Shown: positions 26,097 through 38,400, counted from the first letter of the stretch. The stretch: 64,000 nt of DNA from Vreelandella titanicae BH1 (GCF_000336575.1 NZ_AOPO01000018.1:1-64000); one strand, 5' to 3'. Notes: generated from the letters alone by a model not told the origin. A program made the numbers and translations.

Positions 26097-29000
26097 TTAA
26101 AGAAGTACGCCCTTTACTTCCACAGAGCTCCCGTGGCGGCTGGCACTTACGTCTATACGAACTGGCATTTGCTCTTTGAGTTCGCTGACATGGGAGATCA
26201 CCCCAATCATGCGCCCGCCCATTTGCAGTTCGCTGAGCATGGCAATCGCTTGATCCAGCGCATCCTGATCCAGGCTGCCAAAGCCCTCATCGATAAATAG
26301 CGTATCCAGTTGAATGCCGCCAGCGTACGCCTGCACTACATCCGAGAGCCCTAGCGCCAGCGAGAGCGCGGCCATAAAAGACTCCCCGCCGGAGAGTGTC
26401 GCTACCGAACGGTTCTTGCCGGTGTAGGTGTCGGCCACATCAAGCTCCAGACCCGACGCTCTGTTACCTTTGGAGGGATCTTCCCGACGCACCAACTGAT
26501 AACGCCCGCGGCTCATGCGCACCAAACGCTCCGAAGCTTGAATCAATACGTCATCCAGCAGCACACCCAGCACAAAGCGCTGCAGGCTAATACGGTGCCC
26601 CGTACGACCATTAGCGACCTCGCTGAGCGTGCCCCACAGCTGATACTGGGCTTCGAGCTCTGCCTGCGCCCTGTGGGCAGTCGCAAGCTTTTGACGAATA
26701 CCGCGCAGCGTGGTCAGCCTCCCATCCAGCCCCCGCCACGCCTCTAGCTGGGTGTTCTCTTCGACCTGGGCCGCCTCGGTTAGGCTGGTCAACGCGGCCA
26801 TATTCGGCGGCGTTTTTTCCGCAAGCTGGGTTTGGTAGTTCTCCAGCGCGCCTTCAAGCTCGGCCTGGCGGCGTTGGTACGCCTCTACTTGGCGAGTCAA
26901 CTCTTGCTGTTGGTTATCATCTAACTGCGCAGCCTGAAACGCCGCTTCATCTTCAAAGGGGCTATCCTGCAGAGCGGCTTGCCACTCAGCTTGCACCTGC
27001 TGTAACGACTGCTCGCTGCGTTCGATTCGCTCGTTCGCGCCGCGTAGCTGCTCTTCCGCCCGCGCCAGCTGGGTTTGGCTGGTCGAGAGTTCTTGCTGAG
27101 CATTCTCCCAGGCTTTTTCGAGCTGTGCGATCTGGTGCTCAAGCTCAGTGAGGGTTTGGCGCATTGCCTCAGGGTCTCGGGCATCTTCCGGCAGCGATTG
27201 GCTCAGCTGATCGCGCTGACTCTCCAGGCGCAGCGCCTCCTCTTTCGCCTTCTCCACCGCGGGCAGCTGGGCTTTAAGCTGCTTATCCAGCGCGCCCCAC
27301 TCGCGGCGCAGCGCTTCGCGAGCGGTGGTCTGCTGGCTAATCTCACGTTCAACGCTTTCCCGGCGCTGCACTTGGCGGCGCAAGCCTTCGCAGGCATTTT
27401 GCAGCTCAGCCAGCGGTTGGCTAGCCCACTCGCCCAGCTGTTGGGCAAGCCGCTGGGTCTGCTCTGTGTTGTAGTTAATCTGCTGAGTGAGCTGATGGTG
27501 GTGACGCTCGGCGCTCTGTTGTGCTTGACGAGCCTGCTCTTGTGCCGCCCTGGCTTCTTCAACCTGCGCCTGAGTGACCAGCTCGGCACTGTTAACCGCT
27601 GGGGCTGGATGCTCCAGGCTGCCGCACACCGGGCAAGGGATATCCTGCTCAAGGGTGAGCGCCAACAGCGCGGCCTGCCCCTGGTGCCAGCGCATCTCCT
27701 GCTCAGTGGCGTGGCGTTGCGCTCGTTCTGCTTCGCTTTGCTGACGGTTGAGTGCCTCCGTTGCCTGCTGCTGTTGGCTGGTTAACTCACGCGCTTGCCG
27801 GGCGAGCTCATCCAGCTCTTGGCGCTGGGTCAGCAGGTCGTTATGGCGGCTTAGCTCAGCGGGGGCGCTGGCCAGTTGCTGAAATTCTGTCTGTAAGCGT
27901 TCCAGATTAACGCTAATCGCTTCGCCCTGCTGGCGAATGTTATCTAGCTGCGCCTCATCACGCTTGAGCGCACTATCGGCTTGTTGCCAGGAGGCCTGCG
28001 CCGTTTGAAAAAGCGCCTGCAACTCGCTTAACTGCTGGCTTTTATGAATAAATTCGCCCAATTGGCGATGCCGTTCACGGAGCGTGGGGAGCTCTGCCTG
28101 ACGCTGGCGTGCTACTTCTAACGCCTGCTGCGCCTGTTCGGCGTGAGTACGTTGAGTGGCTAATTCGGCTTGCGCCTGTCGCTGCTCGGCCTGGGCGGTG
28201 GTCAACGCCTGCTGCGCTTGGTCTAAGGCAGCTCTCTGTGGGCGCAGCGCCTGGGCGTGGGTGCTTTGCGCTAAGCGCTCCTGAGTGCTTACTATCTGTG
28301 TGTGCTGCTCAAGATGACGGGCTTTATCCGCCGCCAGCGTATCGCGAGCCTCGAATTGCCGCTGCAGCGCCAACGCCTCATCGCGCTGTTTTTCGGCGCT
28401 ACGGCGCTGCTGCTGCGCGGTTTCAAAGCGTTGCCGCGCTTGGTCTACCTGGGGTGTCAGCGCTTCAAGCTCTTGCGCCAACGCGGCTTCGCTCTCAAGC
28501 TCCCCCCCGGCGAGTATGCCGCTGATATGCTGGCGATGATCACTCACTGCCCGCTCGATTTGATTGGCCTGGGTGCGCAGACGCTCTTCGATGCGCTGAA
28601 AAATCTGGGTTTGAAACAGCTGGGAAAAAATCACTTCGCGCTCTTTGGAGCCTGCCAGCAGCAGTTCACGAAACTTGCCCTGGGGTAGCACCATCACCTG
28701 ACGAAACTGGTTGGCATCCAGGCCGATCAGGGTTTGCAACTCCGCGGTGGCATCATTGACCTTGCGTGCTACCAGGCAGGATTCCACTTCACCCTCTGCC
28801 TTTAATCGCCACAGCTGGGCTTCTGCATTATGGGTGGTCGTCCCTTCGCCGCGAGCCTTGGGGCGCTCCTGCTGGGGCACCCGGCGAACCCGGTAATCCA
28901 CGCCGCGCAGGCGAAAATCCAGCGTCACTTCCGTTAGCAGCGAAGCGTCAGCCTGGTCGCAACGCATCTGCGCCGGATCGCGTTCATTGCCCGTGGTTTG

Positions 29001-29162
29001 GCCGTAAAGCGCAAAACAGATGGCATCAAGAATCGAGCTTTTACCGGCGCCGGTAGGGCCATTAATCAAAAACAGTGGGCTTCTTCCCAGCGCGGTGAAG
29101 TCGATGGTCTCACTGCCCGCAAAGGGCCCGAACGCCTGCATGGTAAGGGTTAGAGGTGTCAT
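26097..29162 (-). CDS. sbcC: Exonuclease SbcCD ATPase subunit
   Basis: 1021-residue SMC-like protein. Walker A GPTGAGKSSILDA near residue 34, long coiled-coil arms rich in Gln/Glu/Ala (roughly 190-480 and 540-840), a zinc-hook CPVCG near 511, then the ABC signature LSGGESFMAALSLALG and Walker B DTLFIDEGFGSLD near the end. With SbcD it forms the Mre11-Rad50-type nuclease that opens DNA hairpins and protein-blocked ends. The ATG overlaps the sbcD stop (29159-29162, ATGA). Length is normal for the family. Confidence 0.96.
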   Translation of the reverse strand: MTPLTLTMQAFGPFAGSETIDFTALGRSPLFLINGPTGAGKSSILDAICFALYGQTTGNERDPAQMRCDQADASLLTEVTLDFRLRGVDYRVRRVPQQERPKARGEGTTTHNAEAQLWRLKAEGEVESCLVARKVNDATAELQTLIGLDANQFRQVMVLPQGKFRELLLAGSKEREVIFSQLFQTQIFQRIEERLRTQANQIERAVSDHRQHISGILAGGELESEAALAQELEALTPQVDQARQRFETAQQQRRSAEKQRDEALALQRQFEARDTLAADKARHLEQHTQIVSTQERLAQSTHAQALRPQRAALDQAQQALTTAQAEQRQAQAELATQRTHAEQAQQALEVARQRQAELPTLRERHRQLGEFIHKSQQLSELQALFQTAQASWQQADSALKRDEAQLDNIRQQGEAISVNLERLQTEFQQLASAPAELSRHNDLLTQRQELDELARQARELTSQQQQATEALNRQQSEAERAQRHATEQEMRWHQGQAALLALTLEQDIPCPVCGSLEHPAPAVNSAELVTQAQVEEARAAQEQARQAQQSAERHHHQLTQQINYNTEQTQRLAQQLGEWASQPLAELQNACEGLRRQVQRRESVEREISQQTTAREALRREWGALDKQLKAQLPAVEKAKEEALRLESQRDQLSQSLPEDARDPEAMRQTLTELEHQIAQLEKAWENAQQELSTSQTQLARAEEQLRGANERIERSEQSLQQVQAEWQAALQDSPFEDEAAFQAAQLDDNQQQELTRQVEAYQRRQAELEGALENYQTQLAEKTPPNMAALTSLTEAAQVEENTQLEAWRGLDGRLTTLRGIRQKLATAHRAQAELEAQYQLWGTLSEVANGRTGHRISLQRFVLGVLLDDVLIQASERLVRMSRGRYQLVRREDPSKGNRASGLELDVADTYTGKNRSVATLSGGESFMAALSLALGLSDVVQAYAGGIQLDTLFIDEGFGSLDQDALDQAIAMLSELQMGGRMIGVISHVSELKEQMPVRIDVSASRHGSSVEVKGVLL

Positions 29163-30307
29163 CCCTGAGCCTCTTCGTCACGACTAAGCTCGCCTATCAG
29201 TTCGCTTATCGCCTCGGCTTGTTGGTCGGTCATGGGCTCACCGCTGGTTTGGGCGAAAAAGTCACTGAACATATCCAGTGCGCTGAACTTCAGCCGCTCA
29301 CGGTCAAGCTGCTGATTACCCTGGGCATCCAGCATGCCGGGCTTCTCGAGATGTAGCACGTTGGGATACACCTCACGCAACTTGCCCATGGGGTCGAGAA
29401 TGGCGTGGCGATCGGTTAACCGCACCAGCAGATAGTCGTCGGCATTGGCATCCGTTCGCCCCTGGGCAATCAACGCATCGATCTCGCCCTCTAATACGCG
29501 AACTTCACGACTGGGTATGAGGGGTATCTGCTCGATCTTGGTGACGCCGCTCGCATCAAAATCCACCAGCGTCACGCCTTTACGCTGGCTGGCTTCGGAA
29601 AAGCTATATTTGAGCAGCGAGCCGCTGTAACGAATATGCTCGCCGCCGCGGTACTGGGGGCCGTGAAGGTGGCCAAGCGCCACATAGTCAAAGCCTTGCA
29701 TAGGCTCCCAGGCGACGCTTTCGGCACCGCCCAGGGTCAGCGGGCGTTCAGAATCAGAGGCGCTGCCGCCATCCACAAAGCAGTGGCTCATCAATATGCA
29801 CGGGCGTGTCGGGTGACGCTGCTCTTCGATGCGCTCAACCAAATAGCGGTGGGAGCCGTCAAAATCGCGCACCTCCACGTTAAACTGGCTGCGAACATGT
29901 TCGGGGTCGGCGTAGGGAATGCCGAACACATCCATCTCAGCGCCCTTAATCGTCAGCGTTACAGGTGTGTCAAAATCAGCTAAGTCGGAAAGAATATGCA
30001 GACCGGCCTGACGCAGGTGGCGCGCGCCGAAACGAAGCCGCTCAGCACCATCGTGGTTACCTGAAATCATGATCACCGGCAGCTTGCGCTCCTCGCAGAG
30101 CGCGTGGAGCACCTCATCCAGCAGCGTTACCGCCGCCGCAGGCGGCACCGAACGGTCGTAGATATCGCCCGCAATCAGCACCGCATCGACGTTTTCCCGG
30201 TCGACAATCTCGATAAGCTGGTCGAGCACATCGCGCTGATCATCCAGTAACGACAGGTTGTGGAACAGCCGCCCCAGGTGCCAATCGGCGGTGTGAAGTA
30301 GACGCAT
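29159..30307 (-). CDS. sbcD: Exonuclease SbcCD nuclease subunit
   Basis: 382-residue metallophosphoesterase. The metal-binding motifs appear in order: DWHLGR (Asp8, His10), AGDIYDRS (~45), SGNHDGAERL (~83) and, further on, MSHCFVDG and GHLHGPQ. It provides the Mn-dependent endo/exonuclease of SbcCD. It is the upstream partner of sbcC and overlaps it by 4 nt. The C-terminal region after ~300 is the SbcC-interacting part. Confidence 0.96.
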   Translation of the reverse strand: MRLLHTADWHLGRLFHNLSLLDDQRDVLDQLIEIVDRENVDAVLIAGDIYDRSVPPAAAVTLLDEVLHALCEERKLPVIMISGNHDGAERLRFGARHLRQAGLHILSDLADFDTPVTLTIKGAEMDVFGIPYADPEHVRSQFNVEVRDFDGSHRYLVERIEEQRHPTRPCILMSHCFVDGGSASDSERPLTLGGAESVAWEPMQGFDYVALGHLHGPQYRGGEHIRYSGSLLKYSFSEASQRKGVTLVDFDASGVTKIEQIPLIPSREVRVLEGEIDALIAQGRTDANADDYLLVRLTDRHAILDPMGKLREVYPNVLHLEKPGMLDAQGNQQLDRERLKFSALDMFSDFFAQTSGEPMTDQQAEAISELIGELSRDEEAQG

Positions 30308-30401
30308 AACAGGCTCAGCAAAAAATAGTGTAGCGGCATGATAACAACCCGATACTCAATCTACCCACAAAACTCCTCACCTACATAAACGACCGACAAA
30401 A

Positions 30402-30423
30402 AGCCCCGCTCAATGGCAGGGCT
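30402..30423 (-). terminator. Terminator of the DASS symporter gene
   Basis: Stem AGCCC/GGGCT with an inner GC/GC pairing separated by single-base bulges. On the minus strand it is followed by TTTTT. It is 36 nt after the symporter stop at 30459 and before sbcD. Confidence 0.75.
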
Positions 30424-30458
30424 AATCGTTTCTCTAAAGGCTCTAGGCTCAACAAGCG

Positions 30459-32192
30459 CTAGCGTCGGAAGGCGTCTGGATAGCTGGTGAGATCAACTCC
30501 CCACATGACCGGCAGTAGGAAGTAAACCGCCGCCACAATCAGCAGCATGGCGATGATGTTGATCCAGAAGCCGGTGCGCACCATCTCGATAATTTTCAGT
30601 TTGCCAGTGGCGAAGATGATGGCGTTGGGCGGCGTACCAACAGGTAGCATAAAGGCACAGTTGGCGGCCATGGCGGCGGGCACCATCAGCACGAAGGGGT
30701 GGATATCCAGCGCCAGCGCCAGCGACGCCAACACCGGCAGAATCATGGTGGCCGTGGCGGTATTCGAGGTGATTTCGGTCAAGAACAGCACCATGCCGGT
30801 CGCCAGCAGGATGACCAACAGGAAGTTGGCGCCTTCCAGCACGCTCATTTGCCCCCCGATCCACTCCGCCAGGCCGGAAGAGCCGAAGCCTGCGGCAATT
30901 GCCAAACCACCTCCGAACAACAGCAGAATGCCCCAGGGTACGTCTTTCGCCACGTCCCAGCCCAGTAGGCAGCCACCTTGATTTTTGGAGGGAATCAAAA
31001 ACAGCAGCAGCGCAGCGACAATCGCGATCATGGTGTCATTGATGCCGGGGATATTGATGATCTGCCCCTGCCACAAGAACGAGCGGGTGATCCACATAAA
31101 GGCAGCGAACAAAAACACCACCAGCACCGCTTTCTCTTCGAAGCTGGTGTTACCCAGCGCCGCTTTTTCTTTGTTAATCAGCTCTCGGCCACCTGGTAGG
31201 TGACTAAAGTCAATGCGGAAAAACACCCGCGTAAGTAGCAGCCAGGTGATAACTAGCAGTACACACACAATGGGAAATGCAAACATGAGCCAACCGGCAA
31301 AGGAGATCTCAATGCCAAACAGCTGATTTACAATTGCGGCGAGTATGATATTCGGAGGGGTTCCAATGAGCGTGCCCAGGCCCCCAATGGTACCGCCATA
31401 ACCGATACCAAAAATCAGCGCTTTGCTGAACTTATCGATTTCGACACTGTGGTCGCCGTCACTTTTCGCCAGCTCTTGACTCACCTGATACACGATAGCG
31501 GTACCGATCGGCAGCATCATCATGACCGATGCGGTGTTGGAGACCCACATGGACAAAAAGCCCGTCGCGGCCATAAAACCAAACACGATGCTATTAATAC
31601 TGGTGCCCAACACGGCAATAATCGACAGCGCGATACGCTTGTGAAGATCCCATCGCTCCATTGCCAGCGCGATCATAAAACCGCCCAGAAACAGGAAAAT
31701 GATCGGATTACCGTAGGCGGCCGTAACGGTATTGCCATCCAAAGCGCCGGTAATCGGTAAAAGCACAATGGGTAGCAACGAGGTCGCGGGAATCGGAATA
31801 GCTTCGGTGATCCACCATACGGCCACCCACAGAGTGGTAGCGAGCACCATACGCCCTTCAAAGCTTAAGTCTTCAGGGTGAAAGAACATCACCACAAAAG
31901 CGAACAGCAGCGGACCAAGCAACAGGCCAATCTTCTGCGGCGTGGTGTAGGCAGGCGGCTTAGGTTGAGGGGAAGGATTACGCTTGGTATTCGAAGCCGC
32001 GGCGTTGGCGGCCCCGCCCGTAGGTAGCGCGCACATCAATAGTTTTTTGGCTTGGTAGTGGGAGTGCCATAGCTGATCCCATACCGTCATCAGGGCAGTT
32101 TTATGCATACAATTTGCGCCACTTACGGTCAGAGTGAAAAGAACAAATCGAGGATCAACATTCCGATATATATGCCGCACGATGGGCGACAC
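30459..32192 (-). CDS. DASS (SLC13) family sodium:dicarboxylate symporter
   Basis: 577-residue inner-membrane transporter with the two family SNT signatures, MWVSNTASVMMMLPIG in the first half and ITSNTATATMILP in the second, each followed by a GTPPN loop (IGTPPNIIL, VGTPPNAII). These bind Na+ and the carboxylate; succinate/malate-type substrates are likely. The hydrophilic N terminus of ~85 residues before the first helix (KIGLLLGPLLF) is longer than usual. I chose the GTG at 32192 because a perfect AAAGGAGGT lies 4 nt upstream; ATG codons at 32252 and 32108 are alternatives without such a site. Confidence 0.88.
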   Translation of the reverse strand: MSPIVRHIYRNVDPRFVLFTLTVSGANCMHKTALMTVWDQLWHSHYQAKKLLMCALPTGGAANAAASNTKRNPSPQPKPPAYTTPQKIGLLLGPLLFAFVVMFFHPEDLSFEGRMVLATTLWVAVWWITEAIPIPATSLLPIVLLPITGALDGNTVTAAYGNPIIFLFLGGFMIALAMERWDLHKRIALSIIAVLGTSINSIVFGFMAATGFLSMWVSNTASVMMMLPIGTAIVYQVSQELAKSDGDHSVEIDKFSKALIFGIGYGGTIGGLGTLIGTPPNIILAAIVNQLFGIEISFAGWLMFAFPIVCVLLVITWLLLTRVFFRIDFSHLPGGRELINKEKAALGNTSFEEKAVLVVFLFAAFMWITRSFLWQGQIINIPGINDTMIAIVAALLLFLIPSKNQGGCLLGWDVAKDVPWGILLLFGGGLAIAAGFGSSGLAEWIGGQMSVLEGANFLLVILLATGMVLFLTEITSNTATATMILPVLASLALALDIHPFVLMVPAAMAANCAFMLPVGTPPNAIIFATGKLKIIEMVRTGFWINIIAMLLIVAAVYFLLPVMWGVDLTSYPDAFRR

Positions 32193-32321
32193 GGAACCTC
32201 CTTTGGCGCCCTTTATTAACTGCAATAGGCAATTAGTCCAGTGATTTGCCATTAATTACAACCAAAGTCTAACAACTTTAGTTTAACTATGCGCAAATAC
32301 TAACAGTGACATAAGCGCAAT

Positions 32322-32335
32322 GTGCGCTAGCGCAC
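32322..32335. promoter_or_regulatory. Palindrome upstream of the glucan synthase, same type as the Crp/Fnr-gene elements
   Basis: Perfect 14-bp palindrome GTGCGCTAGCGCAC in the 158-bp gap before the cyclic glucan synthase, 76 bp before its ATG. It shares the core and flanks (ATGT before, GACGA after) with elements at 55176 and 56096 upstream of the two Crp/Fnr genes. Candidate operator; function is inferred. Confidence 0.6.
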
Positions 32336-32410
32336 GGACGAAATCTCACATCACGACCATTGTTCTGGTAAGGAAGCATCGTTGGTGCACCGAGGTGCAT
32401 TCTCACCAGG

Positions 32411-35400
32411 ATGGAATCTGTGAAACAACTTCTCCGTTTTGTGCGTCCGCACCCTACGTTTGCAGCGCCGTGGAACTCGACTAGCCCCGTCAGGGAAGAG
32501 CTCTTCAGCGCAGAGCGACTTGAACAGCACGCCGGCAGCTTGGCGCTTAACCAATCAGTGACCAGCACGCCACCCAAGGTAGTTTCGTTAGCAAGACGGC
32601 TCAACGATAACGCGCGCGCTTTGCTGGACGTTTACCGCGCCAGTGCCACAGCGCTGGCAGGTGGGCGAGAAATTGTGCCTGCCGCCGCTTGGCTGCTCGA
32701 TAATTACCACCTAATTGAAGCGCAAATTCGTGAGATACGCAGCGACCTCCCCCCTGGGTATTACCGCCAGCTACCGAAGTTAGCCAACGGGCCTTTTGCG
32801 GGCTACCCGCGTGTATTCGGTATCGCCTGGGCCTTTGTGGCGCATACCGACAGCCATGTCGACCTGGATAATTTGCAGAACTTTATCACCGCTTATCAGC
32901 GCGTTCAGTCATTGACCATTGGCGAGCTCTGGGCAGTGGCGATCACGCTACGCATTGTGCTGATCGAGAACCTGCGACGCCTTGCCGACCAAATTATCAG
33001 CGAACAAACCGCAAGGGACGAAGCCGATGCATTGGCCGCTAAATGGCTAACGCCCACGGATCGGCAAACCTCCCAGGAACGTCATACCTTTCACTTGGAA
33101 ACCAGCACGCTCAATATTCATAAAGGGCCATTAGCAGAGCCCTTCACCGCTCAGCTCGCTAAGCGGCTACGCGGCTTAGACCCCCGCTGCAGCCCGCTGG
33201 TAGGTTGGCTAAACGAGCAACTTAGCCAGCAGGGTGAAAGCATTGACGACATGGTTCAGCACGCTCAGCAGCGCCAAGGCGCCGCCAACGTAACCGTGCG
33301 CAATATCATCACCAGCATGCGCTTCGTTTCCAGCATCGACTGGGCGGAGCTGTTTGAGAACGTTAGTTTAGTGGATAGCCGGTTACGCCAGCAAAGCCAC
33401 TTCAGCCAGCTCGATTTCCCCACCCGCAATCAGTATCGCAGCGCCATAGAACAACTCGCCCGTGGCTCTCGTTTCAGCGAGTTTGAGGTAGTCGAAGCGG
33501 CGCTCTCACTCTCCCAGCAGGCAGGGGACGCCACCAGCGACCCGGCCGAAGCTGCACGCCGGGGAGACCCTGGCTACTTCTTGGTGGGCTCAGGGCGGAT
33601 AACCCTTGAGCGGCAGATACGATTTACCCCCTCCTCACGCCAATGGCTGCGCCGGACACTCATTCACCACGGCATTCGCAGCTATATCGTACTGATGGCC
33701 GTAGTGACGGTGAGCCTGATGACGCTGGCCGGCGGGCTGCTGCTTTCGTTGCCGCTGGCGATGGGTGATGTACCGTTACCCTGGCTTATGCTGCTAGGGG
33801 CGTTCGGTTTCCTGCCCATTATGGAAGTCGCGACGCTGATCGTGAACCGCCTGATTATCTACTCTATCGACGCTCAACCGCTGCCTGGGCTCGACCTTGC
33901 CAAAGGCATTCCGCCACAGTTAAGAACCCTTGTGGCGGTGCCTACGCTGCTGACCAGCGAAGAAGATCTGCGCGAACAGATTGAGCGTCTTGAAGTGCAC
34001 CACTTGTCCAGCGGTGAGGGGGCGCTTGGCTATGCGCTGCTGCTTGACGGCGTGGATGCCCCCCAAGCGGAACTCCCCCATGAGGCCGCGCTGTTAACGG
34101 CTGCCCAAGCAGCGGTGGAGCAGTTAAATAAGCGTTATTGTCCTCTCGCCCTGGATAGCGATAAACGCTTCTTTCTGCTTCATCGGCGGCGGGTATTTAA
34201 CGCCAGCGAGAATACCTGGATGGGGTGGGAGCGTAAGCGGGGCAAGCTACACGAGCTAAACCGCCTACTACGTGGCGCCACGGACACCACCTTTATCGAG
34301 CCGCCGCCACTACCCAGTGACGTGCGCTACGTCATCACTCTAGATGCCGACACTCGCCTGCCACGGGGCGCAGCCAGCCGGTTGATCGGTAAAATGGCGC
34401 ATCCGTTAAACCAGCCACGAATGGATCAACAGCTACGCCGGGTCGTGGAGGGGTATGCAATATTGCAGCCTCGAGTGACGCCGTCGCTGCCCACAGGGGG
34501 CGAAGGTTCTATCTACCAGCGGCTATTCTCCGCGCCTGGGGGCATCGACCCTTACGCCGCCGCTATTTCAGATCTCTATCAGGATCTGGTCGGTGAAGGC
34601 TCGTTCGCCGGTAAAGGTATTTACGCGATCGATGCCTTTGAAGCCTCGCTGGCTGGCCGGGTGCCCGACAATAGCCTGCTCAGCCACGATTTGTTCGAAG
34701 GTGTATTTGCCCGTGCGGGACTCGCCTCCGATATCGAAGTGATTGAAGACTTCCCGGCCCGCTATGATGTAGCCGCCAAGCGCCAGCACCGCTGGACACG
34801 CGGTGATTGGCAACTGCTCCCTTGGCTAATCGCCTCGGCGCTGCCGCTCACTGGGCGGATGAAAATGCTCGGCAACCTGCGCCGCTCGGTAACGCCACTA
34901 TTAGTGTTGGCAAGCCTTGCGGTTAGCTGGCAGTTGCCGCTGAGCATGGCTATTACCAGTACACTGCTACTACTGGCCGTTGTCGGGGCACCGGTGTTGC
35001 TCTCCCTAACGGCCTCATTCGTTCCCTTCCGGGCGTGGTCTAGACTACGCCACCACTACCACCTTTGGTTTGACGAGCTAAAGCTGGGTAGCGCACAAAT
35101 GCTGCTACTGATCCTGTTTTTACCTGACCAAGCATGGCGCATGCTGGATGCCATCGCCAGAACGCTCGCCCGCGTACTGGTCACCCACCGGCGTCTACTG
35201 GAGTGGACATCTGCCGCCCAGTCGATGAAAAGCCCGCCGCTGACCGTACTGGGATTCTATCAGCGCATGGCCCCAGGCACCGCACTGGGGCTAGCGGTGG
35301 TTATCAGTGCACTCTGGACAGCCAGCCACACATGGCCAATCACACTTCCCATGGCACTGCTTTGGTTGGCGGCACCAGCAGTGGCTTCTTGGTTAAGCAG

Positions 35401-38400
35401 CAGCACAAGCGCCGTTGTCCAACCCACCATCTCAGAAGAAGAAGCCCTTGAGCTACGGGTTATTGCTCGGCGAACCTGGCGCTTTTTCGAAACCTTCGTG
35501 ACTGCCACCGATAACCGCTTACCGCCGGATAACTTTCAGGAGGATCCTCAGCCCGCCCTCGCCCAGCGCACCTCGCCGACCAATATGGGGCTCTATCTAC
35601 TCTCCACCCTGGCGGCACGGGATTTCGGCTGGACAGGTACCCATGAGACGCTTGAGCGACTCGAAGCCACCCTGGGCGTGATGCTGGGACTACCCCGCTA
35701 CCGGGGGCACTTCTATAACTGGTACGCCACCCACGACCTGCGCCCGCTTAACCCCCGGTATGTGTCAACGGTGGATAGCGGCAACCTTGCAGGGCACCTT
35801 ATCGCTATCGCCAATGCCTGCGAAACCTGGCAGACGGCAGGCTATCTAGCTGACCCACGCGAAGGCATTGCCGACACCCTAAACCTGGCCCGTCAGACAC
35901 TTAAACAAGCATCCACTTTGTCGAAAGAGTTCACGGCTCAGCTTAGCGTGCAGTTGGAGGCCATAGACGCTCAGTTGAAAGGCAAAGTGATGTCGACGGG
36001 ATGCTTGGCAACTATCGCCGCATTGACGGATAGTACGTTAACGCTTTCGCGCACTCCTCTCAGCGAGCATAACGACCCATACAGCGAAGACCTGCTGTTT
36101 TGGTTGCAAGCACTGCACGCCTCAGTGGCGCAACACCGCCATGACAGGGAATCCCAGCCAAACCTTGAAGAGGGTGCACTCGCCCTACGCCTGCAGCAGC
36201 TTGCGGACTCGGCGCGACGCCTGGCACTGGGCATGGATTTCGCCTTTCTACTCGATAGCGAGCGTCAACTGCTATCGATTGGTTATTCGCTGGATGACAA
36301 CTGCCTGGATACCAGCTGCTACGACCTGCTGGCCTCTGAGGCGCGCCTGGCTAGCCTGTTTGCAATTGCCAAAGGCGATATTCCCACCCGCCACTGGTTC
36401 AAACTCGGCCGTGCTGCCACCCCGGTCACCTTTGGCTCGGCATTGATCTCCTGGTCGGGATCGATGTTTGAATACCTGATGCCCTCGCTGGTGATGCGCG
36501 CCCCTGGGGGCAGCCTGCTGGAGCAAACCAACCGGCTAGTGGTAAAGCGTCAAGAGACCTACGCTGCCCAGCTCTCCGCCCCTTGGGGTATTTCCGAATC
36601 CGCTTATAATGCCCGTGATCGGGAGTTCACCTATCAATACTCTAATTTTGGGGTGCCGGGGCTGGGGCTCAAGCGAGGGCTCTCTGCTGATCTGGTGATC
36701 GCACCCTACGCCACCGGATTAGCCGCCATGGTTGACCCCAACGGCGCCTGTCGTAATTTCAAACGCTTGGCGGAGATGGGTGCAGTAGGCCGCTATGGCT
36801 TCTATGAAGCACTCGATTTCACTCGCTCGCGGCTACCCGCAGGTGAGAAAGTGGTGATTGTGCGCAGCTTTATGGCCCACCATCAGGGCATGACCATCGC
36901 GGCTATTGCTAACACCCTGCATCACGGCCAGATGCGCGCTCGCTTTCACCGAGAACCGATGATTCAAGCCAGCGAACTGCTGCTTCAAGAGCGGGTTCCG
37001 CGTAACGTGGCGATTGCCCACCCCCGCGCTGAAGAGGTGAAGTCAAACGCGAGTCAAATGATTAACGAAGCACAAACTATTCGCCGTGCTTCAACAACAG
37101 CCAGTGGCGCACCCGTTACCCATTTACTCTCCAACGGCTGCTACTCGGTGATGCTAACGGCCACCGGCGGTGGTTACAGCAGATGGCGCAACGTAGCCAT
37201 TAGCCGCTGGCAGCCGGATGCCACCCGCGACCACTTAGGCAGCTTTATTTTTCTGCGCGATGCCAAGCACCCTGGCGTGTGGACAGCCACTGGGCAGACG
37301 GCGGCACACCCAACCAGCGCTAACGATGAACATAGCCATGCGATATTTGCCGAGGATTATGCTCGCTACAGCCATCGTCATGACGACATCACCAGCCACA
37401 TGGAGGTGCTGGTTTCAGGCGAGGACGACAGCGAAGTTCGCCACCTTTCGCTCACCAACAGCGGTCGTCACGCCCGGGACATCACGATCACCTCCTATCT
37501 AGAATTAGTCTTGACCGCTCCTAGTACCGACAATGCGCACCCCGCTTTCGCCAAAATGTTTGTGGTGACCGAGTACCTTGAAGCCTTCAACGCCTTGATC
37601 GCCACAAGGCGGCGGCGCTCACCCGATGAAGAGCAGGTGTGGGCGGCTCACTTTGCGGTGGTAGAGGGCGACACCGTGGGCGAGCTGGAGTTCGAGACTG
37701 ACCGGGCCCGGTTTTTAGGCCGCGGCCGAAGTACGCTGCATGCCTCAGCGCTGGCAGAGGGCCAGCACCTTTCAAGCAGTGTTGGTAGCGTACTGGATCC
37801 TATTTTTGCACTGCGCTACTGCCTGCGCGTGGTCCCCGGCAAAGCGGCCCGAATCGCTTACTGGACTGTGGTCGCCTCCTCCCGTGAGGCGCTGATGGAT
37901 CTAATTGATAAACACCACGACCGCAGCGCCTTTGAGCGCGCCAAAACCCTCGCCTGGACTCAGGCACAGGTGCAGCTTCGCCATTTGGGCATTCAGCCTG
38001 AAGAAGCCGCCGACTTTCAGCGTCTTGCCGCGCCAATTCTTTACCCTGATACCCGCTTTAGAGCGCCTGCCGAAGCCATTGAGCGTGGTGCCGGGCCGCA
38101 GTCGCGACTCTGGCAACACGGCATTTCCGGTGACCTGCCGATAATTTTAATGCGCATTGATAGCATTGATGACATTGGCCAGGTACGCCAACTGCTCCGT
38201 GCCCACGAATATTGGCGCATGAAGCGGCTGGGCGTGGATATGGTGATTATCAATGAGCGCTCCTCCTCCTATATTCAGGATCTGCAGCAGGCCATTGAAA
38301 CAGCGGTGCTTAGCAGCCAAACACAACCTCGTCTTAAAAAAGATTTCGCTCAGGGCGCCGTGATTGCATTGCGTGCCGACCTAATAAGTCTGGAAATACG

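Noticed and set aside
27075..27785. 236-codon open frame on the + strand, hydrophobic-looking
   Set aside because: Antisense to the sbcC coiled-coil region; Leu-rich translation is the expected reflection of Gln/Glu/Lys codons on the other strand.
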